From positions 42,676,501-42,740,500 of the forward strand of contig NC_059365.1 of the NCBI RefSeq assembly GCF_019703515.2: DNA of 64,000 nucleotides, given 5' to 3'. A model generated the notes under the pieces. That model ran no database searches. It saw only the letters and a program-made list of their open reading frames with translations, and had not been told where the DNA came from. Both the position numbers and the translations under genes were made by a program. Origin of the DNA: Myxocyprinus asiaticus. Its lineage: Eukaryota > Chordata > Actinopteri > Cypriniformes > Catostomidae. Positions within the stretch are counted from its first letter, which is position 1. Each line of letters starts with the position of its first letter. Positions 1 to 10,428 of the stretch are shown here, piece by piece.

Positions 1-1134
1 GAGTGGTTTAAACATCATCTGCAGCCTGAAACTGAACTTTTGATAGGAAGTTTGAATTAAATGCACTTGGCTTCATAGGAAAGCTATAGGAAGCTCTCTT
101 GCTCCCTATTTAGTGAATGACTTAACTTCCAGTGTGCTGTCTTTCTGCACTGGTCTCAGAACAGTTCAAAATGCACCTTATTTTCATCCCAACTCCATAT
201 ACTGTAAAGCCTCTAAAAGCAAAAAAATAAAAAATTATGTGAAAATACACCCACAGTAAATATATGATTTCTAATGAAAAACTTCTGCTATTGTACACAT
301 TAGTGTACATTGTGTTTAGCGGCGTGGCGTTTCGTGATAAATCACTAAAATTTTAAAAATGGCATATTGGATGAAACTAGAGACTCCAATCTTTTCACTC
401 AAACAGGTTTCAATGGAAAAATGTAATTTATTTTTTTTTTTTTCAGATGGAGATTTGTTGGCATTTCTCCCAAAGACGATCTCTGCTGTAATCGGCGTCA
501 TGTTGTTTGGTCACATGACTCCGTCCGTCGAAAGTTTAACCCTTTTCTGACAGCCCACAGTCTTCTGAACTGAGATCATGAAATTAAATTATGTGTTGCA
601 TATAGCGAAGCCAAAATACAACGCCTACGCATGTGTAAGCTGTGTCGCACGAGGTTAAGCATCAAAACAATATTTCTTTGGGAGGTCAAGCTTATGTTTT
701 GGGTGCCATTTTCACATCCTGGCACACCCTTGGCTATGCCATTGATTAGGATTTGAGGTTTCAAAAAATCATAGCTTTAGCATGCATTAATAACAAAATG
801 AAATGATAGATATTTAAAGACTTGGAATTTCAGTTATTGTTTGGTATTTCTTAAGCTCTTAAAAGTTGAGAATGCTTCTACACCTGAAATAAACACTCAA
901 GATTCAATATCCGCTTGGATTGTTTTCTCTGCATTTAAGTATTCTTGTTCAATGGTCTGGAGAAATAAAAGAGCACTAGTTGGTAAACTTGTGGTTATAA
1001 AAAGCGTGTTATCATCCTGACATGCCTGGCAGTTTCCATGCCAACAACAGAGCTAAAGGACGTACATCTCAATTCAGAAAGACATCAGATTTGAGAGGAA
1101 CGTCACTGGTTAACATTCAAAAATTAAAAGTTAC
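1..1134. other. Intergenic, no gene recognised
   Basis: AT-rich DNA with short T and A runs. No splice-bounded exon, transposon terminus or long conserved frame is seen on either strand; the short open frames here look like chance. Confidence 0.5.
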
Positions 1135-1206
1135 TTGCCCTCATCCTGTCGTTTCAAACCTGCATGACAATCTTTCATCTGTGGAACACAAAAGAAGATA
1201 TTAGGC
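1135..1206 (+). repeat. Fragment of TTAA-type fish MITE interior
   Basis: The phrase for 'cctcatgtcgttccaaac' followed by 'ggaacacaaaagaagat' is the interior of the MITE family that starts TTAAAGGGATAGTTCACCC, seen in fuller form at 35,523, 38,923 and 41,989. Here only a degraded middle part with no termini remains. Confidence 0.45.
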
Positions 1207-1899
1207 AAAAGATTGCCACTTTCATTTACTGTTCCAAATTAAAATAGAACCAAAACATCTGAAAACAAAACTATTTTATTTTTTACGAGTCAGCTGTAAA
1301 ACCAGAAGGATTTGTAGATTCTTTACAGGCTGAACAGCAGATTTGAGTGTAACCTGTGCAGGGTGCCATTGAATCCTGAACAGATGTTAAAATCATGGAT
1401 GAGGGTAAGAAGACCACTCCATCGTGGAGGGCCGGGAGGGCAGGTTTTGTTGCCTTTTTGTTTGATTTCGCCGCATGGCCAAGTGGCTGCGGTACCCAAC
1501 AGTTCATCAAAAAAGCGGTTTCCTTCCTCCCTGGGTCACATACCCGGTGTGCACGGTCGTCATCACAACTACCGTCCACGGGTTTTTCCTTGCAGGATTG
1601 GCGCTCCAGCAGTGGTTTTCCCGCCCCTAAGCGCCCAGCTGTGGCACACAGCCGCCCCCGATGTGGCAGTCTCCACGAGTTACGAGGACAAGCCTCTTCC
1701 TCCCCCGTCCCAGGCTGTTCCGGGTGTGGTCACAAGGAGCCAGGTAAGTGTTTCGATGTCTCTAAACTCAGCACGGCCACGACGTGGTGTGGCACCTCAA
1801 GCTCCGTCCTGCCGCATGGCCCCACCTGCCGGTACGTCCGATGATGTTGTCCCCTTGGTCACCCTTGTGTGGAACTTGGATGCGTGGCTTGCGCTTTCC

Positions 1900-3504
1900 A
1901 ATCCGTCGCGATGGCTGATCTGGACCGTCCGACTCGGCTACACGATTCAGTTCGCCAGGCGCCCGCTCAGGTTCAGCGGTATCCACTTCACCTTGGTCAA
2001 GGACGAAAATGCTGCTACCTTGCACGCGGAGATTGCTACCCTCCTATGGAAGGGCGCGATAGAATCTGTCCTTCCGGCCGAGATGAAGAAGGGGTTTTAC
2101 AGCCCTACTTCATCATACTGAAAAAAGGCGGTGGGTTGTGTCCAATCTTCGACCTGGCGAGCATCCGGCATCAAGATTGGTTCACGGTGGTAGACCTGAA
2201 GGACGCATACTTCCACGTCTCGATCCTTCCTCGACACAGACCCTTCCTGCGGTTTGCATTCGAGGGTCAGGCGTATCAGTACAAAGTCCTCCCTTTCGGC
2301 CTATCCCTGTCTCCTCGTGTCTTCATGAAGGTCGCAGAGGCAGCCCTTGCCCCGTTAAGGGAGGGCATTCGCATTCTCAACTGTCTCGATGACTGGCTAA
2401 TCCTAGCTCACTCTTGGGACATGTTGTGCGCACACAGGGACTTGGTGCTCTCACACCTCAGCTAACTAGGGCTTCGGGTCAACTGGGAAAAGAGCAAGCT
2501 CCTCCCGGTTCAGAGCATCTCTTTTCTCGGTTTGGAGCTGGACTCAGTCTCTTTGACAGCGCGCTCTGAAATTTTTTCAGAGGCTCCTGGGGCATATGGC
2601 ATCCTCAGCGGTGGCCACCCCGCTCGGGTTGATGCATATGAGGCCGCTTCAGCACTGGCTTCAGACTCGAGTCCCGAGATTGGCATGGCGCCACGGGACA
2701 CATCGCGTGGTCATCACGCTGGTCTATCACCATCTTTTCAGCCCTTGGACTGACCTCTTGTCTCTACGGGCAGGTGTTCCCCTAGAACTGGTCTCCAGGC
2801 ACGTCGTGGTCATGACGGACACCTCCAAAATGGGCTGGGGCGCTGTTTGCAAAGGGCACGCAGCCGCCAGCCTGTGGATGGGCCCGCAACTGCATTGGCA
2901 CATCAACTGCCTCGAGTTGTTGGCAATTCTGCTCGCCCTGCGGAGGTTTCGGCCATTGATCCAGGGCAAGCACGTGTTAGTTTGGACAGACAACACGGCA
3001 ACGGTAGCATATGTCAACAATCAAGGCGCACTGTGCTCTCGTTGTGTGTCACAACTCGCCCGCCATCTGCTACTCTGGAGTCAGCAGCACTTCAAGTCGC
3101 TGCAAGCCACTCACATCCCGGGCAACCTCAACACTACAGTGGACATGCTGTCACGGAAGGTTACTCTCAGGGGAGAGTGGAGTCTCCACCCTCAGGTGGT
3201 CCAGCTGATTTGGAGTCGATTCGGACGGGCACAGGTGGACCTGTTTGCCTCCAAAGAATCTTCCCACTGTCCGCTCTGGTACACCCTGACCGAGGCCCCC
3301 CTCGGCATAGACACGCTGGCACACAGCTGGCCCCCTGGCCTGCGCAAATATGCGTTTCCCCCAGTGAGCCTACTTGCACAAACCCTGTGCAAGGTCAGGG
3401 AGGACGAGGAGCAGGTCATCCTGGTAGCACCCTACTGGCCCACCCAGACGTGGTTCTCGGACCTCACGCTCCTCACGACAGCACCCCCCGGCGAATTCCC
3501 CTGA
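1900..3504 (+). pseudogene. DIRS reverse transcriptase-RNase H, degraded
   Basis: The RT part reads ...VVDLKDAYFHVSI... then LPFGLSLSPR and the catalytic block NCLDDWLILAHS, where copy B has NYLDDWLILAHS. The RNase H part follows, with TDTSKMGWGAV, CLELLAILLALRRF and VWTDNTATVAYVNNQ. A connection region with QVDLFASKES is typical of DIRS polyproteins. RT is broken: about 70 bases present in copy B are missing near 2,155, and a TAG ends the RT frame near 2,463 ahead of the RNase H frame (2,596-3,504), which is open. In the family this polyprotein copies the element RNA into DNA. I infer no activity from this copy because the RT frame is broken. Order and spacing are as expected for DIRS, with the recombinase following 70 bases after the RNase H frame. 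Confidence 0.8.
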
Positions 3505-3574
3505 GGAAGAACCTTCTTTCTCAGGGACAGGGCACCATCTGGCACCCGTGACCAGACCTCTGTAATCTCCTGCG

Positions 3575-4534
3575 GTGATAGACACGGTCACTCAGGCTAG
3601 GGCCCCCTCTATGAGGCACCTGTATGCCTTTAAGTGGCGTCTGTTCGCTAAGTGGTGTTCTTCCCGACGGGAAAACCCCCAGAGATGCGCAGTCGGATCA
3701 ATGCTTTCCTTCCTGCAGGAGAGGTTGGAATGGAGGCTGTCCCCTTCCACCTTGAAGGTGTACGTTGCCGCCATAGCAACACACCATGACGCAGTCGACG
3801 GTAAGTCCTTAGGGAAGCACGACCTGATCATCAGGTTTCTGAGAGGCACCAGGAGGCTGAATCCCTCCAGACCGCACCTTGTTCCCTCATGGGACCTCTC
3901 TGTAGTTCTTCAGGGTCTACAGAGAGCCCCCTTTGAGCCTTTGCAGTCAGCTGAGCTTAAGGCACTCTCCTTGAAGACTGCCCTCCTAACTGCGCTCACT
4001 TCCATCAAGAGGGTAGGAGACCTGCAAGCGTTCTCTGTCAGCGAAACGTGCCTGGAGTTTGGTCCGGGTTACTCTCACGTGATCCTGTGACCCCGACCGG
4101 GCTATGTGCCCAAGGTTCCCACGACCCCTTTTAGGGACCAGATGCTGAACCTGCAAGTGCTGCCCCAGGAGGAGGCAGACCCAGCCCTGTCGTTGCTGTG
4201 TCTGGTGCACGCTTTACGCATCTATTTGGAATGCATGCAGAGCTTTAGGATCTCTGAGCAGCTCTTTGTCTGCTTTGGTGCACAGCGGAAAGGAAGCACT
4301 GTCTCCAATCAGAGGATCACCCACTGGCTCATTGATGCCATAACTATGGCATATCACGCCCAGGACATGCCGCCCCCGGTAGGGCTACGAGCCCATTCTA
4401 CCAGGGGTGTAGCGGCCTCCCGGGCCCTGGCCAGGGGTGCCTCTAAAACAGACATTTGCAGAGCAGCAGGCTGGGCAACACCCAACACCTTTGCAAGGTT
4501 CTACAACCTCCGGGTGGAACCGGTTTCGTACTAG
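3575..4534 (+). pseudogene. DIRS tyrosine recombinase with one nonsense codon
   Basis: A lambda-integrase-like tyrosine recombinase that would insert the circular DNA copy of the element. The N-terminal part has a core-binding-like region (LYAFKWRLFAKWC, LSPSTLKVYVAAIATHH). The catalytic part shows the first arginine in IKRVGDLQAF, the H-x-x-R box in RAHSTRGVAASRA and the nucleophile tyrosine in ARFYNLRVEPV. The single obvious break is a TGA at 4,088-4,090, where an arginine codon (CGA) is expected in front of PRPGYVPKVP; both halves are in the same frame. The frame upstream of 3,575 is shared with linker sequence, so the true start is uncertain. Copy B lacks this gene entirely. Confidence 0.8.
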
Positions 4535-5020
4535 GTAGTGGCATGCAATACAAGCGGATAAGCCCGGGATAGCTGGCTGGGTGTATCGCTTGCCCATAGC
4601 GCCTTCCACCTCCTTTTGAGCTGAAGACGTGCGCCATTAATTCCCAGTAGTGTTCACAAACTTTGTTCCCTGGTTGACTTCCTCCGAGCCTGTGGCAGTC
4701 GAGTCTTCAGAGAGACTCGATGCCGGCCCAGTACATGTGCTAACTAAGAGTCCTGTTCTGGGGTAGGTGCTCCGCATGTGGCGGTTCCCTGTAAGGCTAA
4801 CCCCATGCGATGTATATCTTCCACTAATTCATGTCCCTGTTGGCAAACTACGTCTTCCTTGGGCAAAGCCCCTCTGCCCCAGTCTCCATGTTTGTAGTAA
4901 CTCCTCCCCCGTTGGGTAGGATCTACCTTGAAGACTCTCCACATGGTCGGAAAGACCATGTGACTTATTTTTCCACTTAAATACCCCCCTCCCCTTTGGG
5001 TGAGGTGTGGTCTCCGCGGT

Positions 5021-5160
5021 GTCTTCCCCTTGGGAGGGACACCCCCCGACTAGACCTGGCGGCCCAGTCGGATAATTTTTCCACTCCCTAAAAAAAGAAG
5101 GGGGATTATCCGACTGGGCCGCCAGGTCTAGTCGGGGGGTGTCCCTCCCAAGGGGAAGAC
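5021..5160. repeat. Perfect 56-bp inverted repeat (hairpin)
   Basis: Arms 5,021-5,076 and 5,105-5,160 are exact reverse complements over 56 bases, with a 28-base spacer. The arms begin GTCTTCCCCTTGGGAGGGAC. They lie between the recombinase and the terminal repeats of DIRS copy A. At the corresponding place copy B (about 28,610-28,720) has the left-arm-like sequence but no matching right arm, so the palindrome is not a constant part of the family as sampled here. Confidence 0.9.
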
Positions 5161-5339
5161 ACTGTGGAAAAGAGGCCACGACTGGGTTAGCCTGTCTTTA
5201 TCTTTTGGGTAGTCGACTTGTCCCCAAAAGGCCGTTCAACACTCATAACTATGTTGGAGGAGGTTACGTGTCGACCTGGTGTGCTGGCTACGAGGCACAC
5301 AGTGGTCTGCCCGCCACACACCGCCAGTTCACGTAACAC

Positions 5340-5723
5340 AGTTCAGCCAGTTGTGGCATTTCGTATAGGGACCCCTAGTGTCACTACATCGACACAACGT
5401 CGAGTGAGTGACAGATAGGGAACGTCATGGTTACTTGTGTAACCTCCGTTCCCTGATGGAGGGAACGAGACGTTGTGTCCCTCCTGCCACAACGCTGAAC
5501 TACCCGCTGAAATGGCCAGACCTTGTCTCGGCTCCTCAGCATAAAACCTGAATGAGTGGTTGCATACCAGATCCATTTATACACATATGTCTGGGGGAGT
5601 GGCATGCAAATACAAAGACCAGAGGTGTCTCGGGCTCCCAAGAGTGACCCCTAGTGTCACTACATCGATACAATGTCTCGTTCCCTCCATCAGGGAACGG
5701 AGGTTACACAAGTAACCATGACG
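5340..5723. repeat. DIRS copy A terminal/internal complementary repeats
   Basis: Bases 5,424-5,479 and 5,667-5,722 are inverted copies with about two mismatches; the shared core includes GGTTACTTGTGTAACC and a Gttccct/agggaac palindrome. The unit GACCCCTAGTGTCACTACAT also occurs as a direct repeat near 5,370 and 5,646. Such mixed inverted and internally repeated ends are characteristic of DIRS elements and are used to form the circular intermediate. The same arrangement is at 28,880-29,252. Confidence 0.75.
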
Positions 5724-5924
5724 ATTAACACACACAAATACAAACACAAGAATTAACCTATTGAAAGTCATCACCAAAGCAGAGAAATATGAAGCTGGAA
5801 GTGCGAGCATGAAAGCTGATTAGTTTCGACTGAGTCAAAATAAACGTGAAGAGCAACTGCTGTTTAGTGCACTCATGCTGAGGCTGATTAACTACCGATA
5901 CACAGACATCTCGTAAACCATGTG

Positions 5925-7505
5925 CAGGTGCATCTCAATAAATTAGAATGTCGTGGAAAAGTGCATTTATTTCAGTAATTCAACTCAAATTGTGAAACTC
6001 GTGTATTAAATAAATTCAATGCACACAGACTGAAGTAGTTTAAGTCTTTGGTTCTTTTAATTTTGATGATTTTGGCTCACATTTAACAAAAACCCACCAA
6101 TTCACTATCTCAAAAAATTAGAATATGGTGACATGCCAATCAGCTAATCAACTCAAAACACCTGCAAAGGTTTCCTGAGCCTTCAAAATGGTCTCTCAGT
6201 TTGGTTCACTAGGCTACACAATCATGGGGAAGACTGCTGATCTGACAGATGTCCAGAAGACAATCATTGACACCCTTCACAAGGAGGGTAAGCCACAAAC
6301 ATTCATTGCCAAATAAGCTGGCTGTTCACAGAGTGCTGTATCCAAGCATGTTAACAGAAAGTTGAGTGGAAGGAAAAAGTGTGGAAGAAAAAGATGCACA
6401 ACCAACCGAGAGAACCGCAGCCTTATGAGGATTGTCAAGCAAAATTGATTCAAGAATTTGGGTGAACTTCACAAGGAATGGACTGAGGCTGGGGTCAAGG
6501 CATTAAGAGCCACCACACACAGACGTGTCAAGGAATTTGACTACAGTTGTATTCCTCTTGTTAAGCCACTCCTGAACCACAGACAACATCAGAGGCATCT
6601 TACCTGGGCTAAGGAGAAGAAGAACTGGACTGTTGCCCAGTGGTCCAAAGTCCTCTTTTCAGATGAGAGCAAGTTTTGTATTTCATTTGGAAACCAAGGT
6701 CCTAGAGTCTGGAGGAAGGGTGGAGAAGCTCATAGCCCAAGTTGCTTGAAGTCCAGTGTTAAGTTTCCACAGTCTGTGATGATTTGGGGTGCAATGTCAT
6801 CTGCTGGTGTTGGTCCATTGTGTTTTTTGAAAACCAAAGTCACTGCACCTATTTACCAAGAAATTTTGGAGCACTTCATGCTTCCTTCTGCTGACCAGCT
6901 TTTTAAAGATGCTGATTTCATTTTCCAGCAGGATTTGGCACCTGCCCACACTGCCAAAAGCACCAAAAGTTGGTTAAATGACCATGGTGTTGGTGTGCTT
7001 GACTGGCCAGCAAACTCACCAGACCTGAACCCCATAGAGAATCTATGGGGTACTGTCAAGAGGAAAATGAGAAACAAGAGACCAAAAAATGCAGATGAGC
7101 TGAAGGCCACTGTCAAAGAAACCTGGGCTTCCATACCACCTCAGCAGTGCCACAAACTGATCACCTCCATGCCACGCCGAATTGAGGCAGTAATTAAAGC
7201 AAAAGGAGCCCCTACCAAGTATTGAGTACATATACAGTAAATGAACATACTTTCCAGAAGGCCAACAATTCACTAAAAATGTTTTTTTTATTGGTCTTAT
7301 GATGTATTCTAATTTTTTGAGATAGTGAATTGGTGGGTTTTTGTTAAATGTGAGCCAAAATCATCACAATTAAAAGAACCAAAGACTTAAACTACTTCAG
7401 TCTGTGTGCATTGAATTTATTTAATACACGAGTTTCACAATTTGAGTTGAATTACTGAAATAAATGAACTTTTCCATGACATTCTAATTTATTGAGATGC
7501 ACCTG
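5925..7505 (+). mobile_element. Tc1-like DNA transposon with ~200-bp TIRs
   Basis: Terminal inverted repeats run 5,925 to about 6,125 and about 7,304 to 7,505, starting CAGGTGCATCTCAATAAATT and ending with its reverse complement. The right end is followed by TA; on the left the expected TA reads TG, consistent with a mutated duplication of the TA target. The transposase frame (6,224-7,225) fills the space between the repeats. About 1.58 kb in total, the usual size for a full-length Tc1 element. Confidence 0.9.
6224..7225 (+). pseudogene. Tc1-like DD34E transposase, two nonsense codons
   Basis: A 333-codon frame beginning MGKTADLTDVQK, close to the normal length of Tc1-family transposases (about 340). 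The N-terminal paired-like helix-turn-helix region contains SQSAVSKHVNRKL. Catalytic acidic residues are seen in FSDESKF, in FQQDLAPAHTA and in [11 protein letters not shown], with 34-residue spacing between the last two. Two stops interrupt one otherwise unbroken frame: TAA at 6,314-6,316 and TGA at 6,446-6,448, both in the DNA-binding half. The catalytic half from about 6,458 is open to the natural TGA. The family excises and reinserts the element at TA dinucleotides; I infer that this copy does not make a full protein. Confidence 0.9.
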
Positions 7506-7736
7506 TACTTATAAAAAAATGTCCCTGTGTGAGTGTGTGTTATCACAGCAAAAAAAGACCAAATTAAGACTTTTGCTTAAGGTGAAGTGTGTAATTTTTG
7601 TGCCACTAGCGTCACAAAACAAAATTGCAAAAGTAAAGATCGTTTCCAAACAGGTTTCTCAAACATAAAGTCAGAGACATGAACTCAAACTTTTCTCATC
7701 AAATTCTTCTTAAACCAAATGATCTGAGCTATTTTT
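7506..7736. other. Spacer, nothing recognised
   Basis: Short AT-rich stretch between the Tc1-like and hAT-like elements. No exon or terminus seen. Confidence 0.4.
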
Positions 7737-9129
7737 CAGTGATGGGCAGTAGCTTCACTACTAATAGCAAACATTTCTGAGTAGCGAGATGGTAGCTTCG
7801 CTAGTTTTTAAATCAAGTAGCTTTTCAGTAGTGAAGCTAAATTTTTGACAGGATAGCGGCGTAGAGTTGACAAAAGCTACACCGCTATATCATGCCTTAT
7901 ACCCAGTGTTTAGTATCATCAGTTTTGAATCAGAACTAAAAATGTTTGATCACAAATGAATCACTCATTTGAGTCGGTTCTTTACAATGAATTGGTCACA
8001 CGTGATAGGAAAGCAGTCTGAATTGGTTCGCGATTCAATCTGAATGACTCGGTAAGTTTGCACGCACTGCTGAATCATTTGTGCGTGCTCTCACTTGCCA
8101 ACATGCTCACAGAATATTTTAAAACACAGAAAATAAAGATAACACTGGAGTGGATCTACAATCAAAGGAAGCCAAACCTGCAAATGCATCTTATCCTTTG
8201 CCAGTGATGAAGAAAGTCTTTATTAAGTTCAATACGTGTGCAGCTTGTGAACGACTTCTGCAGGTAAAGACATTTTCCAACCAAAGGAGTATCAAAATAC
8301 GTATTAGCCTACACAAAAACACTTAAAAAATTACCATAGCATTACCATATTTTTTTGGACATGTACCATTACCTGGGAGCACCATGTTAATACAAAGGTA
8401 TATTGATGTGGTAATCATATATTAAATAATTAATGGTAGTAACATGGTATTCTTTAAAGTACTTTGAAGCACCATGTAAATACAGAATGGTACATAGTAG
8501 TTTTATTTCAAAGTACCATGGTATTACCATCTGATACCATCAGATATCACATTGTTATTGCCCAGATGAGCTTACGAACACACACACAAGGAATATGGCC
8601 TCTTGTCAAAAGCTTTCAGTACATACAGAAATACAACAGCTAGACACAGAATTACAGTATACTGTATTTACACAGAGTTTTTATATGAGAATGTGCAAAG
8701 GAAATAATGTTAAAATGGACATGGGTTTCTAGAGGTAGTAGTATAAATATGAAAAATAAAATTTAAAAATAATGATTTTACATAGAGGTAGCATGTCTAA
8801 ATATGAATTTACATGTTGTTTTTTACATACACATACTGTACCATACTGTATACTTGTGTACTATACTGTACTATGCTATACCATGGCTTTGATAAACATC
8901 ATGTGAATATGTCTTTTAGATGCTTTGTCTATAACAGTATACTCCGTGCATCTGCAGTTTAAAAAAAAAAAAGTGAAGTAGTTTAAATGTAGCAAGCTAC
9001 TTATGACATATAATTTGTAGTATAACTTGCTACTTTATCTGAAGTGTAGCTTTTAGCTTAGCTTAACTAATTTTTCTTTTGAGTAGTTGTTTGCTTAGCT
9101 AAATTTTCTGAGTAGCTTGCCCAACAATG
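7737..9129. mobile_element. Non-autonomous hAT-like element
   Basis: The left end CAGTGATGGGCAGTAGCTTC and the right end (reverse complement CATTGTTGGGCAAGCTACT) match the C-A-G-T-G-x-TGGG type of hAT termini. The subterminal DNA on both sides is rich in AGTAGCT/AGCTACT words. No transposase frame lies between them. The middle (about 8,310-8,540) is a separate repeat full of ACCATGGTA-like words. I could not find a clear 8-bp target duplication, so the exact borders are uncertain. Confidence 0.5.
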
Positions 9130-9589
9130 TCAGTTTTATAGCTCTATATTGTTTGACAGCAATTGACTCCATTTTTAGTTTTTAGTTTTAACATCTACTT
9201 AGCTATGAAAAAGCAACATCTGAGAGATCAAATTTTCATCTGTATATATTTAAAAAGGAAAAATATATAGATAGAGTGTAAGTGTATTTTTCTCTTTATG
9301 TGTTTTGCATTTGGGTTTGACAAACAAACCCAACACACCCCTAGACATATTCATGCATGGAAGCATTCATGTGGACACACACAACACCCAAATACACATG
9401 CACACCCAATTTACTAACGGGTGAGATTGTGTTTGCCCATCCTGCACCTGTCAGGATGGGTTAGATTAGTTCATGGGCCAGCTGGCAGGAATCAAATCGA
9501 TGCCACATGCAGCTTTGAGAGAGCAAAGCAGGTGAGCAGAACATTTAGTCTTCCTGTGGCCTTTCACAACAGCAGATAATGTCAAGCAA
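9130..9589. other. Spacer, nothing recognised
   Basis: Mixed AT-rich sequence without a gene, ending at the simple-repeat array. Confidence 0.4.
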
Positions 9590-10428
9590 ACAGACGGATG
9601 GATGTATAAATGGATAGATACATGATGGATGGATGGATGAATTGATGGATGCTGAATGGTTAATTGATGGATGAATGGATGATGGATGGATGGATGGATG
9701 GATAAGGGATGGATGGATATGGAATGGATAATGGATGGATGATGGATGAGTAGATGGAAGATGGATGGATGCATGGATGATGGATGGATATATTGATAAG
9801 GGATGGATAATTGATGATGGATGTGTAGATGGAAGATGGATGGATGGAGGGGTAATGGATAGATGGATGCTGAACGGATGGATTATGGAAGATGGATGGA
9901 TGGATACTGAATGGATAATGGTTGGATGGATGGATGGATGGATGATGGAAGGTGAATGGTTGGATAGATGGATGATGGATGGATGGATGGATAGAAGGAT
10001 GATTGGATAGATGGATGATGGATGGATGGATGGATGGATGGATGATGGAAGATGATGGATGCTGAATGGATTATGGATGCATGGATTGATAGATGGATGG
10101 GTGGATGGGCAGATGATGGAAGGTGGATGGATGGATGATGGAAGATGGATGGATTAATGATGATGGAAGGATGGATGGATAAGGGATGATGGATATGGAA
10201 TGGATAATGGATGAGTAGATGGAAGATGGATAGATGATGGATAGAGGGATGGATTAATGGATGGATGTATGCTGAATGGATAATGGATGAATGGATGATG
10301 GATGGATTATGGAAGATGGATGGATGCTGAATTGATAATGGATGGATGGATGGATGGATGGATGATGGATGCTGAATGGATAATGGATGGGTGGATGCTG
10401 AATGGATGAATAGATAGATAGATCGATA
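9590..10428. repeat. GGAT/GATG tetranucleotide array, part 1
   Basis: Imperfect GGAT repeats with interspersed units such as GCTGAATGGATAATG, passing into GATA units just before the Tc1 insertion at 10,429. The long His/Pro/Ser/Ile-rich reading frames on the minus strand are simple-repeat artefacts. The array resumes at 12,064 and at 14,128. Confidence 0.9.

Larger units (their letters stand above)
1395..5723 (+). mobile_element. DIRS-like YR retroelement, copy A, 5'-truncated
   Basis: A retroelement of the DIRS order. It carries reverse transcriptase and RNase H frames (about 1,900-3,504), then a tyrosine recombinase (3,575-4,534), then a non-coding end with inverted and direct repeats (about 5,340-5,723). 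Similarity to copy B (25,150-29,252) begins near 1,395, inside what is the gag end of copy B, so the 5' terminal repeat and most of gag are missing. No target-site duplication is visible, as expected because DIRS elements integrate with a recombinase and not a DDE integrase. Premature stops and small deletions show it is no longer autonomous. The flanking AT-rich DNA contrasts with the GC-rich element. Confidence 0.85.

Noticed and set aside
7737..9129. 8-bp target duplication for the hAT-like element
   Set aside because: Flanks do not match convincingly; the class rests on terminal sequence only.
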